64,000 bases of DNA. Origin: Clostridiaceae bacterium (GTDB lineage: Bacteria > Bacillota > Clostridia > Lachnospirales > Lachnospiraceae). The translations under genes were made by a program, and so were the position numbers. Under the pieces are notes generated by a model. The model was not told where the DNA came from. It did no database searches and was given only the letters and a program-made list of their open reading frames with translations. The DNA lies in assembly GCA_902362725.1 (NCBI GenBank), contig CABIXM010000001.1, forward strand, positions 119,215 through 183,214, written 5' to 3'. The stretch's first letter is position 1, and every line of letters starts with the position of its first letter. Of the stretch, positions 16,688 through 26,090 are shown in pieces.

Positions 16688-17158
16688 ATGGGAGCATGGG
16701 GCATAAAAGCATTAGAGCGTGACGAAGGACTGGATGTACTGGACATCCTCAAAAATGAATATGTACCGGAGCATCCGGTAATGGATCTGGGCGAGATGAT
16801 CGAACTGATGAAAGAGGAAGTCATGCTGGGAGCTGACTTCTCACAAATCGACTTCCTCTTTGACAATACTGCGATGGCTCTGGCGGAGCTGTATTTCCAA
16901 TGGAAGGATAATGGCAAGCTGGACTACGATCATGAAGAAGCTATATGGGATAAAGTCACCGGTTTCACAGCATCCAAAGAAGCCCTTGCTTTCCTGCTGC
17001 GGCAGCTCACCGACATCAAAAACGAGGTGCCGGACGAGGACGGCATCCGTGAGATTGTGGATCTTTGGAAGAACGAGGACAGCGGTGAGATCGCTCCTGC
17101 GTGGTCAGAGCATTTGGACTGGCTCATCAAGCGACTAATCTCGGAACAGGAGGCGTAA
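16688..17158 (+). CDS. DUF4259 domain protein
   Basis: 156 residues beginning MGAWGIKALERDEGLDVLD, the characteristic MGAWG start of DUF4259. The rest is acidic and helical, with EEAIWDKVTGFTASKEALAFLLRQL. RBS AGAGAGGTG precedes ATG 16688. DUF4259 proteins are small cytoplasmic proteins, frequently in immunity clusters. The gene ends three bases before the giant gene and probably shares its transcript. Confidence 0.8.
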   Translation: MGAWGIKALERDEGLDVLDILKNEYVPEHPVMDLGEMIELMKEEVMLGADFSQIDFLFDNTAMALAELYFQWKDNGKLDYDHEEAIWDKVTGFTASKEALAFLLRQLTDIKNEVPDEDGIREIVDLWKNEDSGEIAPAWSEHLDWLIKRLISEQEA

Positions 17159-17161
17159 CAA

Positions 17162-20100
17162 ATGTATATCAAAAAATACTGGGGTAACTTTATCGGAGGC
17201 TCGGACGACAGCCTGAACCTTGTGGCATTTTTGGAAGACCAGAAGAAAGAGGAGATCCCCCTCAGCGAGATATTTGCCAAGATTGGGCTGGACAAACAAA
17301 ACTGGGACTTCCGCCAGACCGTGGAGTATCTGGAGTTTACACACTCCGATGGCGTGGAGATGGACTTCCACTTCGCCATTGATGTGGTCACTGATCTGGC
17401 CGCCATCCTGCTGGAGTGCAGCGTCAGCGGCAGTGTAAACCTTCAGGATCTGGACGAGTACAACACCCCTGCCCGCCGCATCCGCATCACCGTCACGCCA
17501 GAGGAGCATGACGCCATGAACAAGGCACTGGCGGATTTTGCCCAGAATCCGCTGGAATATGACCTCAGTGAGATGATGGACAACGAGGAGATCCAGGAGA
17601 TGGCTCGGGATCTGGAGGCGCTGCGGAAGGAACTGTACGAGGCCGCTGGCCGCAACCGGGACTACCATGTGAAAGCGGAGGATGTGAAATCTCTGCTCCC
17701 TGACTGGAAGGGTGCCGATGGCTGCATCGCCACCAACCGCATCACAGTAGAGGGCCGCAAGGTGGGCTACTGCTACAGGGAGGAGCCGGACGGCGGCTGG
17801 GACAGCGGCTGGCGCTTCACCGCCGGTGACGAGAGCGAGGCGTACATGGACGACCCCAACAATGCTGGGATCTACAAGCTGAATACGATCTGCAACGACG
17901 ACCCCGACATCATTCCTCTGCTGCATACACCCGCTCCCTGCGCCTTTGAGCGGGATGAAAATGGCGTGTTCCAGCAGATTAAAGACTGGAAACCAGATGA
18001 GGACGAGGAGGACCCTGATATGGACATTTTGAAGCAGTGCCAGAAGTGGCATGAGGAGAGCAAACAACATAAAATTATTGATGCGCTGGAGGCCATCCCC
18101 GCCGAGGAGCGTACCCCTGAGATGGACAGCGAGTTGGCCCGCGCCTATAACAATCTGGCAGACCCACATAAGCCAACTTGCAAAGAAATGCTCAAAAAGG
18201 CCCTCGCTCTGCTAAAGCCCCATGAGGAATACTTCGAGGACGACTATTACTGGAACTTCCGCATGGGTTACTCTTACTTTTATCTGGATCAGGAGGGCCG
18301 GGCTCTGCGATATTTTGAAAAGGCATTGGAAGCTCGACCTGGTGACGAGGACACCAAAGAGTTTATCGACCGGTGCAAAAAGGGTATTTCTCTGCCGCAG
18401 TTCTGGGAGTGCTTCCGGGAGCGGACAGAGAACTGGTGGGAAACCTTTGCCGAGATGGAAGCAGAGCTGCGCCAGATGATGGACAACGACAAAGACCACA
18501 CCCGCGGCGCAGAACTCGTGGACCAAATGCAGGAAACCCTGAATCTGGTCTTTGATGAAATCTCCTTTGAAATGGGCTTCAACGGCGAGAAGTACGAGCT
18601 GATCCTCACTCCGGAGGGTGACAAGGTCAAGCTGTTTGAGCTGGTCTACTTCCAGAAGCACGCTCCGAAAGAGATGCTGAAGCACTGGAACATCCTGGTG
18701 GGCCGTCAGCCCCTCCAGAACATCGGTCTGCGTACCGAGGATGGCTGGGAAATCTCCGGGGAGGATGTGCAGATCTGGTTGGAGAAGCAGGGCGAAAACA
18801 GCTTCGCCATCTCTGCCTACTGCGAAAAGCTGCTACCTATGCTCCGGGAGGCTGAGGGCCGGGTCTGGTGGATGCTCACTACCCTCACCGACCAAGTGCT
18901 GGGCGAGATCCCCCACATGAGATATATAGACAGCTTTGATGTGCTGGAGGAACCCAAGGCAGAGCCGCCCTTCCTCCTGTCCCAGCTGCCCGACAAACTG
19001 CGGGAGCAGGGCCTGGAGCTCTCCACTGATCCAAATGCCTATCTGGAGAGCTACCTTGGCTACAAAATGGAACCCAATAAGAACCCGGAAGCCGACTGGC
19101 GGCTGGATGTGATGGCCGGCTCCACCTGCTGTGTGCCGCTCATCAACGGCTATCTGAATGCCGACAATGATTTTATGGACGATCTCCATGCCGACGGCGC
19201 GGTAGCGGGCTTCTTCTGCTATCCCCTGGATACCCTGCGGGAGGAGGAAGGCAGTCAGAAGATCTTCGACTTCCGGGACAAGCTGGAAGAATTATTCACC
19301 ATCGGGGACGGTTCGGAAGTGCTTACTCTCACCGGCGGGGCCACCGGCCTCTACTGCGGCTATGTGGACTTCATCGCCTGGGACATCCGAGAGGCACTGA
19401 ACATGGCGAAAGAGTTCTTTGAAGGCACGGACATCCCATGGGCCATCTTCCACACCTTCCGCCGTGAAGCAGGTTCTGTGCCCCTAAAGCAACAAGATGC
19501 TGGGTCAGAAACTGAGAATCAGGATGACGAGTTGGACGAGGCGCTGACGGGCATGGACTATATTCCTTATACCCAACAGAACGCCGAAGCATTCTTCGCT
19601 CAGTTGGAGCAGTGGAACGACGAGGATGAGTACACCCGCTGTATCCAGGCACTGAATGCCATCCCAGAGGACTGGAGGAACTATCGCACCGCCTACGCCT
19701 TGGCACGGGCGCTGGAAAACTACGCCATTATCGGGGACCATGACGAGGGCACCCCTCGCTATAAGGGAGACAAGGCCCTGTGCCGCGCCATCGAGGTGCT
19801 GGAGTCCGTCCGGGAGGAAGGCCAGGACAAGGCGGAGTGGAATATGCGGATGGCCTACGGCTATCAGTATCTCTATGGTCAGGAGGAAAAGGCCATTCCC
19901 TACGCCCAGCGGTGGGCAGAACTGGACCCAGAGGACGAAAATGCCTCGGCGGTGATTCAGGAGTGTAAGGCGGAGATCCGGAAACGCCAGCGCAGCCGGA
20001 AGAAGGCCAAATTCGTGCCCGGTGATACCCCCTTCGAGGGCTTCGACCTCACCAACTTCTGGGACGACAGTATGTATGCGCTGAAAGAGTATGTCAGCGA

Positions 20101-23100
20101 TCCGCCTTCCGATGAGCTGATCGCCAGCGTGGAGGAGGAACTGGGCTATAAACTTCCTGCCGCCTATATCTGGCTGATGAAGCAGCACAACGGCGGCATT
20201 CCGGTGAATACCTGCTATCCCTGCGATGAGCCTACCTCTTGGGCAGATGACCATGTGGCTATCACCGGCATTTTCGGCATCGGGCGAGAAAAGAGCTGCT
20301 CTCTCTGCGGAGAGCTGGGCAGCCAGTTTATGATCGATGAGTGGGAGTATCCTGCCATCGGTGTGGCCATCTGCGACTGTCCCAGCGCCGGACACGATAT
20401 GATTTTCCTGGACTACCGTGCCTGCGGCCCCCAGGGAGAGCCTGCGGTGGTCCATGTGGATCAGGAAAATGACTATAAAATCACCCATCTGGCAGACAGC
20501 TTTGAGGAGTTCATCTGTGGACTGGAACATGAATCCCTCTATGATCTGGATGAAGATGTAGAGGATCTTGAGGATGACGCCGACGAGGAGGAAACTGACC
20601 GTAAGGGTTCCTTTGCCGGATCTGTGCTCCTCTCCAAAGCAGAGTGGGACAAGGAGCAGTTGATCCGGGATCTGCGGGAAGAATGGGGCATCGTAGATGA
20701 GGAGCCGGATGAGGGCGACGAAGATGTTGAGAACAGCGATGACGCTGTGGTAATGCGGGTCGGCAATATGATGCTGATCGTGACACTATTCCACGGTCAC
20801 ATCCCTGACAATGAAGCAGAGATCAACGCCGAAAACAACTATATGTGGCCAGAGGCCGTAGAGGTGGCCAAAGCGCACAAGGCCCATATCATGGTGGCTG
20901 TATTGGGCGAGGAGGAAAAACTGCTGGAACGGGGCAAGCTGTTCACCAAGGCGATGGCAGTGTGCTGCAAGCAGAAATACGCCACCGGTGTCTACACCAG
21001 CGGCGTGGTATTTGAGCCTCGTTTCTATGAGGGCCTTGCCGATATGCTCAAAGAGGACGAACTGCCCATCTTCAACTGGGTTTGGTTCGGCCTGTACCGG
21101 AGCGAGGGGGGCCTAAACGGCTACACCTACGGCATGGATGTGTTTGGCAAGGAGGAAATGGAGGTGTTGAACACCGACGCTGAGCCGGAGGAACTGCGGG
21201 ACTTTTTGGCCAGCCTTGCCTCCTATGTGCTGGCGTGTGATGTGACACTGCAAGACGGCGAGACCATCGGTTTTTCTGCGGACGATAAGCACACCATCAC
21301 CCGCAGCCCCGGCGTCTCCCTGCCGGAGGAACAGATGACCCTGAAGATCGGTTACGAGCCTATAAAGGGAGATCCGGAGGATGACAGCTGCGACCACTCA
21401 GACAATGATGACACGCAGGATGAGGAAGAATTCAGTAATCCCGAAGTCTACACCGAGGAGGAGATGGAAGCCGTCGAGGGGCACATTGAGCAGTATTTCG
21501 GCAAGTTCGAGAATGTGTTCCATGAGCTGGTTTCTCCCGACATCCATGTGGACATCTGCGTGGTGCCGCCCTCTGAGGAGCGGGACTACTGCACCCTGGT
21601 CACCATGGGCATGGGCGCTCACCGGATGAATGTGCCGGAGGAACTGGCGGAATATAAGCTGGAGCGGGCGGAGCTGGCCATTGCCCTGCCTGCGGACTGG
21701 AAGCTGGATCAAGAGTCCATGAAAGACGAAAAGTGGTACTGGCCCATCCGCCTGCTGAAATCCTTGGCCCGCCTTCCCATTGCCAGCGATACCTGGCTGG
21801 GCTTCGGCCATACCATGGACAATGAGGAGGATTTTGCAAAGGACACAAAGCTGTGCGCCGCCATTCTGACTGGTCCCCAGGATACCGAAGATGGCAGCGA
21901 GGTCTGCATTCTGCCGAGTGGCGAGGAGGTCAACTTCTATCAGGTGATTCCTCTCTACCGGGATGAATTGGAATATAAGCTGGCCCATGACGCGGACGCC
22001 CTGCTGGGCAAAATGAACGGCATCAGCTTTGTGGTGGAGCCTGATCGTCAGGATGCTATCACCCGTGGCACCCTTTCCAATGATGATTTTGACGGTGAGA
22101 TGGACGATGCCTCCTATCATATCGAGAGCATTGAGGAGAAGGAACTGCCAATTGACCCCATCAACGCTTATAACCACATGGCCATCTACCTGCGCTGGTG
22201 CATGGAGCACGACCTGATGGGTGAGGACTTCCTGAAAGAATACAGCGAAGTGGCCAAACAGGTCAAAGCTGATCCTGCCAGTGTGGATCTGCGGGAGTTT
22301 ATCCGGGATGAGCTGGACGGCTGTCTGTTCTCTGTGCTATTCAATCAGCAAGGCCGTGCCTTTGCAGGCTATTACTACGGAGAGGGCGACAGCCCCTACT
22401 ATCCTGCCGATGTTGACGACAACGCCCTCCGCTTCTTCGGCCCGGAGCGGTATCACTCTGATGAGTTCCAGGATGAAGCCTACCTGTTCATCCCCTTTGA
22501 CGAGGACTACTATCAGGCTATGGCAGAGGTGATCGGGGAACGGTTTGAAAACTGGCAGGGACAGGACTTCGACGAGGACACGCTGGAGCCTTCCGAGGTT
22601 GCTCAGGCCATCATGGAGTATCTGGACTGCGAGTGTACCTATTTCCCATCCATGGCAGATGATGACCCCATCATGTCGGCATACAGCTACGCCCAGCGGC
22701 TGGGGGTACGGGAGGGCTTTGTTCCCGTGCTCATCAAGGCGGATGATGAAACGCTGTTGGAGTGTCTGGTGATGAACGCCGATCCGGAGCACAATGCGGA
22801 CTTCTACGAATTTGACCTCAAAACAGTAGAGGAGTATCGAAAGAAGATGCTCTCCGCTCCCATCAAGGACGGAAAGGCGGTTCTGGAGGAATTGACCGGC
22901 CAGCGCAAGGAAGAAGCCGAGGACGATGACATGGACTGGGAGGCGGAAGTCCTGGGCGAGATGGAGGGCGGCTATGACAATGACCGCTTCTCCTGCTATT
23001 GGGATTCGGATAGCCACATGACCTATCCGCTCATTCTGGCCAAAATTCCGGTCAAGAACCCCTGGGAGATCTTCGCCTATCTGCCCTTTGGAAATTGGAA

Positions 23101-23356
23101 TGAGTGCCCCGACACGCCGGACCTGATGGCAGTGGCGAAATACTGGTTCGAGCAGCATGGTGCCATCCCTGCCGCCATGAGCCACGATGAATTGGAGTTT
23201 GAACTTCCGACTCCGATCTCCAAGGAAAGAGCTATGGAAGTGGCTGTGGAGCAATATGGCTTCTGCCCAGATCTGGATCAGAATGAGGATGGAAGCATTG
23301 GCTCCTTGGCAGATGTCCTGTGGCAGTCCACTGTCTGGTATTTCTGGTGGGATTGA
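17162..23356 (+). CDS. Giant poly-immunity protein (2064 aa; DUF2185, TPR, SUKH, DUF4261, SUFU, DUF7832-like, DUF4253)
   Basis: The order of modules I can read is as follows. Residues 1-160 form an N-terminal domain (YWGNFIGGSDDSLNL) without a name I know. About 175-275 is DUF2185/Imm33-like (CIATNRITVEGRKVGYCYREEPDG). About 286-410 is TPR. About 410-770 is a large unnamed region. About 809-943 is a second TPR homologous to the separate gene at 10673. About 967-1124 is SUKH/SMI1-KNR4. About 1149-1403 is DUF4261. About 1430-1635 is a suppressor-of-fused domain. About 1667-1803 is DUF7832-like (INAYNHMAIYLRWCMEHDL). The C-terminal 230 residues are DUF4253, ending in WYFWWD. Acidic linkers separate modules. 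No signal peptide or toxin domain is seen. RBS GGAGG lies at 17149-17153. Confidence 0.85.
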   Translation: MYIKKYWGNFIGGSDDSLNLVAFLEDQKKEEIPLSEIFAKIGLDKQNWDFRQTVEYLEFTHSDGVEMDFHFAIDVVTDLAAILLECSVSGSVNLQDLDEYNTPARRIRITVTPEEHDAMNKALADFAQNPLEYDLSEMMDNEEIQEMARDLEALRKELYEAAGRNRDYHVKAEDVKSLLPDWKGADGCIATNRITVEGRKVGYCYREEPDGGWDSGWRFTAGDESEAYMDDPNNAGIYKLNTICNDDPDIIPLLHTPAPCAFERDENGVFQQIKDWKPDEDEEDPDMDILKQCQKWHEESKQHKIIDALEAIPAEERTPEMDSELARAYNNLADPHKPTCKEMLKKALALLKPHEEYFEDDYYWNFRMGYSYFYLDQEGRALRYFEKALEARPGDEDTKEFIDRCKKGISLPQFWECFRERTENWWETFAEMEAELRQMMDNDKDHTRGAELVDQMQETLNLVFDEISFEMGFNGEKYELILTPEGDKVKLFELVYFQKHAPKEMLKHWNILVGRQPLQNIGLRTEDGWEISGEDVQIWLEKQGENSFAISAYCEKLLPMLREAEGRVWWMLTTLTDQVLGEIPHMRYIDSFDVLEEPKAEPPFLLSQLPDKLREQGLELSTDPNAYLESYLGYKMEPNKNPEADWRLDVMAGSTCCVPLINGYLNADNDFMDDLHADGAVAGFFCYPLDTLREEEGSQKIFDFRDKLEELFTIGDGSEVLTLTGGATGLYCGYVDFIAWDIREALNMAKEFFEGTDIPWAIFHTFRREAGSVPLKQQDAGSETENQDDELDEALTGMDYIPYTQQNAEAFFAQLEQWNDEDEYTRCIQALNAIPEDWRNYRTAYALARALENYAIIGDHDEGTPRYKGDKALCRAIEVLESVREEGQDKAEWNMRMAYGYQYLYGQEEKAIPYAQRWAELDPEDENASAVIQECKAEIRKRQRSRKKAKFVPGDTPFEGFDLTNFWDDSMYALKEYVSDPPSDELIASVEEELGYKLPAAYIWLMKQHNGGIPVNTCYPCDEPTSWADDHVAITGIFGIGREKSCSLCGELGSQFMIDEWEYPAIGVAICDCPSAGHDMIFLDYRACGPQGEPAVVHVDQENDYKITHLADSFEEFICGLEHESLYDLDEDVEDLEDDADEEETDRKGSFAGSVLLSKAEWDKEQLIRDLREEWGIVDEEPDEGDEDVENSDDAVVMRVGNMMLIVTLFHGHIPDNEAEINAENNYMWPEAVEVAKAHKAHIMVAVLGEEEKLLERGKLFTKAMAVCCKQKYATGVYTSGVVFEPRFYEGLADMLKEDELPIFNWVWFGLYRSEGGLNGYTYGMDVFGKEEMEVLNTDAEPEELRDFLASLASYVLACDVTLQDGETIGFSADDKHTITRSPGVSLPEEQMTLKIGYEPIKGDPEDDSCDHSDNDDTQDEEEFSNPEVYTEEEMEAVEGHIEQYFGKFENVFHELVSPDIHVDICVVPPSEERDYCTLVTMGMGAHRMNVPEELAEYKLERAELAIALPADWKLDQESMKDEKWYWPIRLLKSLARLPIASDTWLGFGHTMDNEEDFAKDTKLCAAILTGPQDTEDGSEVCILPSGEEVNFYQVIPLYRDELEYKLAHDADALLGKMNGISFVVEPDRQDAITRGTLSNDDFDGEMDDASYHIESIEEKELPIDPINAYNHMAIYLRWCMEHDLMGEDFLKEYSEVAKQVKADPASVDLREFIRDELDGCLFSVLFNQQGRAFAGYYYGEGDSPYYPADVDDNALRFFGPERYHSDEFQDEAYLFIPFDEDYYQAMAEVIGERFENWQGQDFDEDTLEPSEVAQAIMEYLDCECTYFPSMADDDPIMSAYSYAQRLGVREGFVPVLIKADDETLLECLVMNADPEHNADFYEFDLKTVEEYRKKMLSAPIKDGKAVLEELTGQRKEEAEDDDMDWEAEVLGEMEGGYDNDRFSCYWDSDSHMTYPLILAKIPVKNPWEIFAYLPFGNWNECPDTPDLMAVAKYWFEQHGAIPAAMSHDELEFELPTPISKERAMEVAVEQYGFCPDLDQNEDGSIGSLADVLWQSTVWYFWWD

Positions 23357-23371
23357 TGGGAGGTGCGACCA

Positions 23372-24235
23372 ATGACAGAATATCAGAAAACCTATATCGA
23401 ACTAAAAAAACAGTTTGTTGCGACCAATGAAGGTCCAGACAATGTCCGCGCTCTATATACCTTCAAGGAAGAACTTGAGCAGAGTGAGGATCAGCAGGCC
23501 AAGGAAGTGCTGGTGGATGTATATGACCTGCTGGACTTTAAGAAGGACGCCTACGAACTGCTCTGCCAAATCGGAAATCGTTCCGATAAAAAGACCCTCA
23601 AGCGGCTGGGCACGCTGAAGGACTATGCGGAAAACTGGGGCAATCATTATGCTCTCCCCAAGCCCAAAACGCCGGAGGAAAAGCAGAAAGAGAAGGAACG
23701 GCAGGCCCAGCTGGGCCTGCCCGCCTTCCGGTATCACCCAAACCCTCTGGAAACTGGGGCTTTTGAGGAATCCGCAGACGGCGTTGTCTGCGACTGCTGT
23801 GGCAAGACGACCCATATTTTCTATACAGCCCCCTTTTACGCCGTGGAGGATATTGCATATCTGTGCCCAGAGTGCATCGCCAACGGCGAAGCAGCCCGGA
23901 AATATGACGGTAGTTTTCAAGATGATTTCTCTGTGGATGATGGTGTAGACGATCCGGAGAAGCTGGACGAGCTGATCCACCGCACCCCCGGCTACTCCGG
24001 CTGGCAGCAGGAATACTGGCGCGCCCACTGCGGCGACTACTGCGCCTACCTGGGCCATGTGGGTGCCAGGGAACTGCGGGCCCTGGGTGTGCTGGAGGAG
24101 GTACTGGACGATCCGATGTGGGACGATGAGCAAAAAGAAATGATCCGGGAATCTGTCAATGGCGGGCATCTGCAATGCTATCTGTTCCAGTGCCTCCACT
24201 GCGGAAAACACCTGGTCTGGATGGATTTTGATTGA
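23372..24235 (+). CDS. CbrC/UPF0167-family protein
   Basis: 287 residues from ATG 23372 (RBS GGGAGGTG). Residues 1-110 are a helical leader. From about 118 on it matches the CbrC family: FRYHPNPLETGAF, VCDCCGKTTHIFYTAPFY, YLCPECIANGEAA, then GYSGWQQEYWRAHCGDYCAYLG and CLHCGKHLVWMDFD. Several CxxC pairs suggest zinc. E. coli CbrC confers tolerance to colicin E2, which fits this island's proposed role. The N-terminal extension is unusual compared with the short E. coli protein. Confidence 0.85.
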   Translation: MTEYQKTYIELKKQFVATNEGPDNVRALYTFKEELEQSEDQQAKEVLVDVYDLLDFKKDAYELLCQIGNRSDKKTLKRLGTLKDYAENWGNHYALPKPKTPEEKQKEKERQAQLGLPAFRYHPNPLETGAFEESADGVVCDCCGKTTHIFYTAPFYAVEDIAYLCPECIANGEAARKYDGSFQDDFSVDDGVDDPEKLDELIHRTPGYSGWQQEYWRAHCGDYCAYLGHVGARELRALGVLEEVLDDPMWDDEQKEMIRESVNGGHLQCYLFQCLHCGKHLVWMDFD

Positions 24236-24250
24236 AAAGGAGACATTACT

Positions 24251-25030
24251 ATGGGACTTGACATCTACGCCGGGACGCTGACCCGGTACTATTCTCACAA
24301 CTGGAAAACTGTTGTGCAGCAGTGGGCGGAGGAAAACGGATACTCTTTCAACCGCATCACCCCGGATGGAGAACCCGCCGACAACGAGGAGGAGCTGTCC
24401 TCGGCCGAGGTTCAGGCGGCGGTGGAGAACTGGCGGGATCAGATCTTAGCCGCCATTTCCCAGCCGAACCAACCGCCCTACACTCCATGGCCGGAGGACA
24501 ACGAGCGGCCCTATTACACCGATAAGCCGGATTGGGATGCCTTTGGCGCTATGCTGCTGGTGGCCGCCTGTCGTACATACGAGGAACCGGTGCCTTCCAC
24601 CGTGGAGAAGGACTGGATCTTCGGGGAGCATCCTCTGGTCGCCCGCCTTGCATCAGATGAGGAGCGGGTGTGGTCCCTGTTTCGTGGGGCTACCTGGTGG
24701 CTCCCTCTTTCTGACAGCTTTCTGTTCCAAGGGTCCTTGCCTACCGATGACACCGCCGCTATCGCCACCTTGGGCGGACTGCGGAAGGAGCTGGAAAAGC
24801 TGAACCAGCTGGCATGGCAGGCCGATGAGGACACCATCCTTGGCTGGGCAGACACGGAGGGATACCCGGTAGATGGAACCGTAGACTCAGATGGACAGTA
24901 CAGCAAGGCAGACATCCCGGAACACACCCAGTATGACACCCAATCCCTGGCCAAGTTCGCCTTCTCCATGTTCTGGCGGGCCATGCGGTTTGCCGAGGAA
25001 CAGCAGGTGCCTATCCTGCTTGATTATTAA
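24251..25030 (+). CDS. Hypothetical island protein (MGLDIYAG family)
   Basis: 259 residues beginning MGLDIYAGTLTRYYSHNWKT, a start I have seen in unnamed Firmicute proteins near immunity genes. It is soluble and rich in W and acidic residues, with a C-terminal helical part (SLAKFAFSMFWRAMRFAEEQQ). No catalytic motif is evident. RBS AAAGGAGA precedes ATG 24251. I cannot assign a function. Confidence 0.6.
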   Translation: MGLDIYAGTLTRYYSHNWKTVVQQWAEENGYSFNRITPDGEPADNEEELSSAEVQAAVENWRDQILAAISQPNQPPYTPWPEDNERPYYTDKPDWDAFGAMLLVAACRTYEEPVPSTVEKDWIFGEHPLVARLASDEERVWSLFRGATWWLPLSDSFLFQGSLPTDDTAAIATLGGLRKELEKLNQLAWQADEDTILGWADTEGYPVDGTVDSDGQYSKADIPEHTQYDTQSLAKFAFSMFWRAMRFAEEQQVPILLDY

Positions 25031-25042
25031 GGAGGAAACCAA

Positions 25043-25921
25043 ATGAGCAATAAAGCTTTCCAGCAAAATCTGGACGACAAAAAAGGCCCCCAGCCCGGAG
25101 GTCCCTATCTCATTCAGATGCTGTTCAAAGAGCCGGTAGAAATGCCGGATAAAGAAAAAATGACTGCCATAATGGAGAAGCACATCGGATCAACAGAGTG
25201 CTTCTGTTATGATAAGAAAATGGCCGGCTTTGCCGCCCTGGATCATGTCGCGGAATTTCAGGACGGCAAGTGCCCGGTACAGCTGATGGTGATGAAATGC
25301 GACAAGTTCAAGGGCAAAGGCTTTGATGCCTTTCTGATGAGCCAGATGTGGGACTGCCAGGAGGACCGTGACCGGATCTTCCGGGAGTGCAAATATCAGG
25401 TGGTGGCCACCGATATGCTGACTGCGGCGCTTCCAGCGCTGGAGCGTGCCAACCTGGATGCCGACTTTCTGGAGGCTCTGGCAGAGCTGTACCCCACCTG
25501 TGAGGCGTTCTATTTCCAGAACTGCGGTAAGCTGTTTCTGGCAGAGGATGTGCGCTCCCATCAGATTGAGGGGCCGGATCGGTTCATCCGCTTTGGCGTC
25601 AATGTCCGTTTCTTCAACATCGAGGGCACGGAGGATATGCTCATCGACACGGTGGGCATGAGCACCCTGTTTTTGCCGGATCTCCAGTACCACTTCCACG
25701 GCATGGACCCCAACTGGGTGGTAAACCACGCCTATAATGCAGCGTCCTATATTCTGGAGCATGATAACCCCATTGAGGATGGGGAAACCATAGACGGCGT
25801 GGCGGATGGCCAGATGTGCCGGGAGATCCAGTGGAAGTGCCAATATGAAGATGCCTTGATCCAGCCGCCCAGAGGGGTGCTGGACATCAACATGGGAAAC
25901 TATGCTTCGGGAGGACGCTGA
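25043..25921 (+). CDS. DUF4261 domain protein
   Basis: 292 residues. The family pattern includes YLIQMLFKEPVEMPDKEKM at the start, DCQEDRDRIFRECKYQVVATDM in the middle and IDTVGMSTLFLPDLQYHFHGMDPNWVVNHAYN near residues 212-243. It is the second DUF4261 in the island; the other is inside the giant protein, so the pair may have arisen by exchange. RBS AAGGAGGAAA precedes ATG 25043. The stop abuts the next start. Confidence 0.8.
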   Translation: MSNKAFQQNLDDKKGPQPGGPYLIQMLFKEPVEMPDKEKMTAIMEKHIGSTECFCYDKKMAGFAALDHVAEFQDGKCPVQLMVMKCDKFKGKGFDAFLMSQMWDCQEDRDRIFRECKYQVVATDMLTAALPALERANLDADFLEALAELYPTCEAFYFQNCGKLFLAEDVRSHQIEGPDRFIRFGVNVRFFNIEGTEDMLIDTVGMSTLFLPDLQYHFHGMDPNWVVNHAYNAASYILEHDNPIEDGETIDGVADGQMCREIQWKCQYEDALIQPPRGVLDINMGNYASGGR

Positions 25922-26062
25922 ATGAATGGCGTTGTGCTCCTGGTAGGCGGACTTCTGCTTGTGGCGGTGATCAAGCTGATTATAGATCGAAATTGGATCG
26001 GCCTGCTTCTCTGTGCTGTCGCCCTGCTTCTGGTCTTTGGGGCTGGACACCATACAAAATAG
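25922..26062 (+). CDS. Small two-segment membrane protein, 46 aa
   Basis: MNGVVLLVGGLLLVAVIKL then a short RNW turn and a second hydrophobic stretch LLLCAVALLLVFG. ATG 25922 follows directly after the preceding stop, so it is translationally coupled. The layout echoes the Imm17-like protein at 11182 (RNW between two helices) in miniature. It is the last gene of the island before the WYL regulator. Confidence 0.55.
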   Translation: MNGVVLLVGGLLLVAVIKLIIDRNWIGLLLCAVALLLVFGAGHHTK

Positions 26063-26090
26063 GCCATTTTAAGAATCGAGGAGGTGAAGT

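Larger units (their letters stand above)
8981..26062 (+). other. Immunity-gene island without a visible toxin
   Basis: About 20 genes lie on one strand with gaps mostly under 40 bp and repeated ATGA overlaps. Many belong to families catalogued as immunity proteins of polymorphic toxins or as frequent companions of them. TPR modules recur in separate genes and within the giant central protein. No nuclease, deaminase, ADP-ribosyltransferase or secretion-signal protein is found in the run. The island sits inside a mobile element, flanked by SLOG and WYL genes. Function as orphan immunity is inference from families and context. Confidence 0.6.

Noticed and set aside
8981..26062. Hidden toxin gene in the immunity island
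   Set aside because: I looked for nuclease, deaminase, ADP-ribosyltransferase, LXG, RHS or signal-peptide-bearing proteins and found none; the only toxins in the element are AbiEii and MazF outside the island.
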